Position numbers and translations under genes: made by a program. From contig CANMOZ010000019.1 of NCBI GenBank assembly GCA_947499545.1, forward strand, positions 1 through 64,000: 64,000 bases of DNA, given 5' to 3'. The stretch is from an uncultured Saccharospirillaceae bacterium (GTDB lineage: Bacteria; Pseudomonadota; Gammaproteobacteria; Pseudomonadales; Oceanobacteraceae). The notes beneath the pieces are model-generated. The model saw nothing but the letters and a program-made list of their open reading frames with translations. It made no database searches and was not told the origin of the DNA. Position 1 is the stretch's first letter, and each line of letters starts with the position of its first letter. Positions 62,935 to 64,000 of the stretch are shown one piece after another.

Positions 62935-63392
62935 CTGGTTTAAACGCCACTGATAATACCCACTCCGCGAAACCGCTAGGGCCTTGCAAAGAAAACGCAG
63001 ACCAAAGGATTGTCGATGCTCTTCAATAAACAAGAATCGCTTTATTTTGGGTTCTGAGCGAAGTAGGTAGCCGCCTTTTTTAGGAAATCAATTTCCTTTT
63101 CCAGTTCCGCTTTCTCGCGCTTAAGCCTTGCGTTTTCACTGGCTAGAACGGCTTCCCGTTCACTGGTGCTGGCCTTTTTCTCTGCTGATGCTCGCCATTG
63201 ATAAATTTTAGAACTGTGCAAACCTAGCTGCTCAGCGGTTTTAGTGACCCCGATATTGCTGGCTAGTAGCAGGGTCTCTGCTTTAAATTCATGGCTATGA
63301 TGTTTACGGGGTGATGATTTTTTGTTCATAATTTACCTCGATTTGCGATTGTACTCGCTTAACGAGGTGTCCACTATCTGTGGTGCAGATCA
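62935..63392 (-). mobile_element. Truncated inverted copy of the same IS
   Basis: On the minus strand it starts with the same left end (GCAGATCA at 63385-63392 on the plus strand), carries a complete orfA (63042-63329) and the first 30 or so codons of orfB, then stops exactly at the right end of the complete IS. The pair thus forms a long inverted repeat (61693-62150 with 62935-63392). Confidence 0.88.
63042..63329 (-). CDS. IS3-family transposase OrfA (truncated IS copy)
   Basis: 95 residues, differing from the OrfA at 61756 by only a few residues (VTKTAEQ for VAKTAEQ; SSKIYQWRAS for SSQIYQWRVS). It has an intact helix-turn-helix and coiled coil. Its orfB is cut after the first codons, so it cannot transpose alone. 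If expressed it could act as a repressor of related copies. Confidence 0.88.
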   Translation of the reverse strand: MNKKSSPRKHHSHEFKAETLLLASNIGVTKTAEQLGLHSSKIYQWRASAEKKASTSEREAVLASENARLKREKAELEKEIDFLKKAATYFAQNPK

Positions 63393-63588
63393 CTTTCCGA
63401 CCGACCAAGTGTTACAGCGTGCGAAAACGCAATGGGTGAAAGGCTTTATCGAAAATCAGATAACCACCGAGCGACAAGTACAACGCGGGTTACACAAAGC
63501 CCGGCAAAGTGTTAGCCCTTACTTTCCGAGTTTGGGGCAGTTTATTGGGTGGTGTCAGTGTGAGTATTCTTGGTCATTGCCACGATAA
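63393..63588 (+). pseudogene. Phage replication protein P-like C-terminal fragment
   Basis: From the IS end the frame reads FPTDQVLQRAKTQWVKGFIE, TTERQVQRGLHKARQSVSPYFPSLGQFIGWCQ and stops. The RGL-x-x-A-R ... Y-x-P-S-x-x-x-F-x-x-W-C pattern is that of lambda P-type replication proteins, which load the host helicase at the phage origin. Only the C-terminal 60 or so residues remain. It shows that at least one more phage type contributed DNA here. Confidence 0.65.
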
Positions 63589-63683
63589 AAAACGAGCCTT
63601 TCTAAGGTTATCTATTTAGCTGTTCAGGGGACTTGCCCGGTGTTAAAATTACGCTCCTAGATTGGAACACCTCAACAATTCAC

Positions 63684-63956
63684 ATGACAAATCTTCAGAA
63701 ATTTACTGCCTACTTTATTTATTATTTTTTATTTTTTGGACACTTTTCCTATGGAGAGAACGCTCACTTCAGTGAGCTGTATATACCAGTATTTTGGCTT
63801 GGAGCCTTTCCATTACACTCCACACTCTTTCTCATGAGTTTCTTCAAGACCAAGCTCAGCTGGGGAAAGCTTTGGGTCATCGGCGGAATCTTATACTCAA
63901 TTATTTTCGTAGTTACATTGGTTTCATATTATGCATACTGGGTATACCACGAATAA
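63684..63956 (+). CDS. Small multi-pass membrane protein of unknown function
   Basis: About 90 residues from the ATG at 63684 (MTNLQKFTAYFIYYFLFFGHF); the frame is open from 63633. Three hydrophobic segments (FTAYFIYYFLFFGHFSYG, YIPVFWLGAFPLHSTLFLMSFF, LWVIGGILYSIIFVVTLVSYYAYWV). No family is recognised. It lies just beyond phage and IS remnants near the window end. Confidence 0.5.
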   Translation: MTNLQKFTAYFIYYFLFFGHFSYGENAHFSELYIPVFWLGAFPLHSTLFLMSFFKTKLSWGKLWVIGGILYSIIFVVTLVSYYAYWVYHE

Positions 63957-64000
63957 CGCATCTATGGTCCAGCACCCAATAACTTATTCAACAATCGAAA

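Overview
The window looks like a chromosome segment of a marine-type gammaproteobacterium of the Pseudomonadales/Oceanospirillales kind. The evidence is the conserved order recA - pncC - mutS - fdxA, followed by an rpoS - nlpD - DUF368 - pcm - surE - truD - ispF - ispD - ftsB block, which is typical of Pseudomonas relatives. I cannot name the genus. No rRNA, tRNA or CRISPR array was recognised.

Layout. 0-7.4 kb: core DNA-repair genes (recA with an SOS box, pncC, mutS), two RDD membrane proteins and the 7Fe ferredoxin fdxA. 7.4-16 kb: accessory genes, namely an ExoY/edema-factor-like nucleotidyl cyclase, a TetR regulator with an Old Yellow Enzyme reductase (two matching operators), LtrA, an SDR protein, an EamA transporter and an anchored protein of unknown function. 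16.4-22.9 kb: a tight operon of lemA and three tandem 650-residue M48 metallopeptidase paralogues; the middle one has lost its zinc-binding residues. 23-32.6 kb: the rpoS-to-ftsB core block, interrupted between surE and truD by two solute-binding-protein genes, one carrying an amber stop. eno, expected next to ftsB, is not seen.

32.7-64 kb is accessory and AT-richer to the eye. It holds orphan periplasmic solute-binding proteins (seven in the window, none with a transporter), two paralogues of an unrecognised effector-like family, a possible kinase-fold protein, several degraded IS3-family elements and an integrase remnant. Its backbone is a P2-like contractile-tail locus in P2 order: holin - V (spike) - PAAR - W - J - I - H (fibre) - FI (sheath). 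Cargo genes sit between the tail genes, and each cargo block is bordered by partial copies of a neighbouring tail gene (holin 5' ends, W 5' ends, a W-H-V chimera, a second broken PAAR gene). Repeated insertion with duplication of the flanking phage genes is the simplest reading. The sheath gene is truncated, and no capsid, terminase or intact integrase gene lies in the window. The locus is therefore a decayed prophage or tailocin that has become a cargo-gene accumulation site, unless intact parts lie to the right.

The strongest leads for new biology are the cargo-loaded tail locus, the lemA/M48 operon with its pseudoprotease, the cyclase toxin, and the transporter-less solute-binding-protein family.
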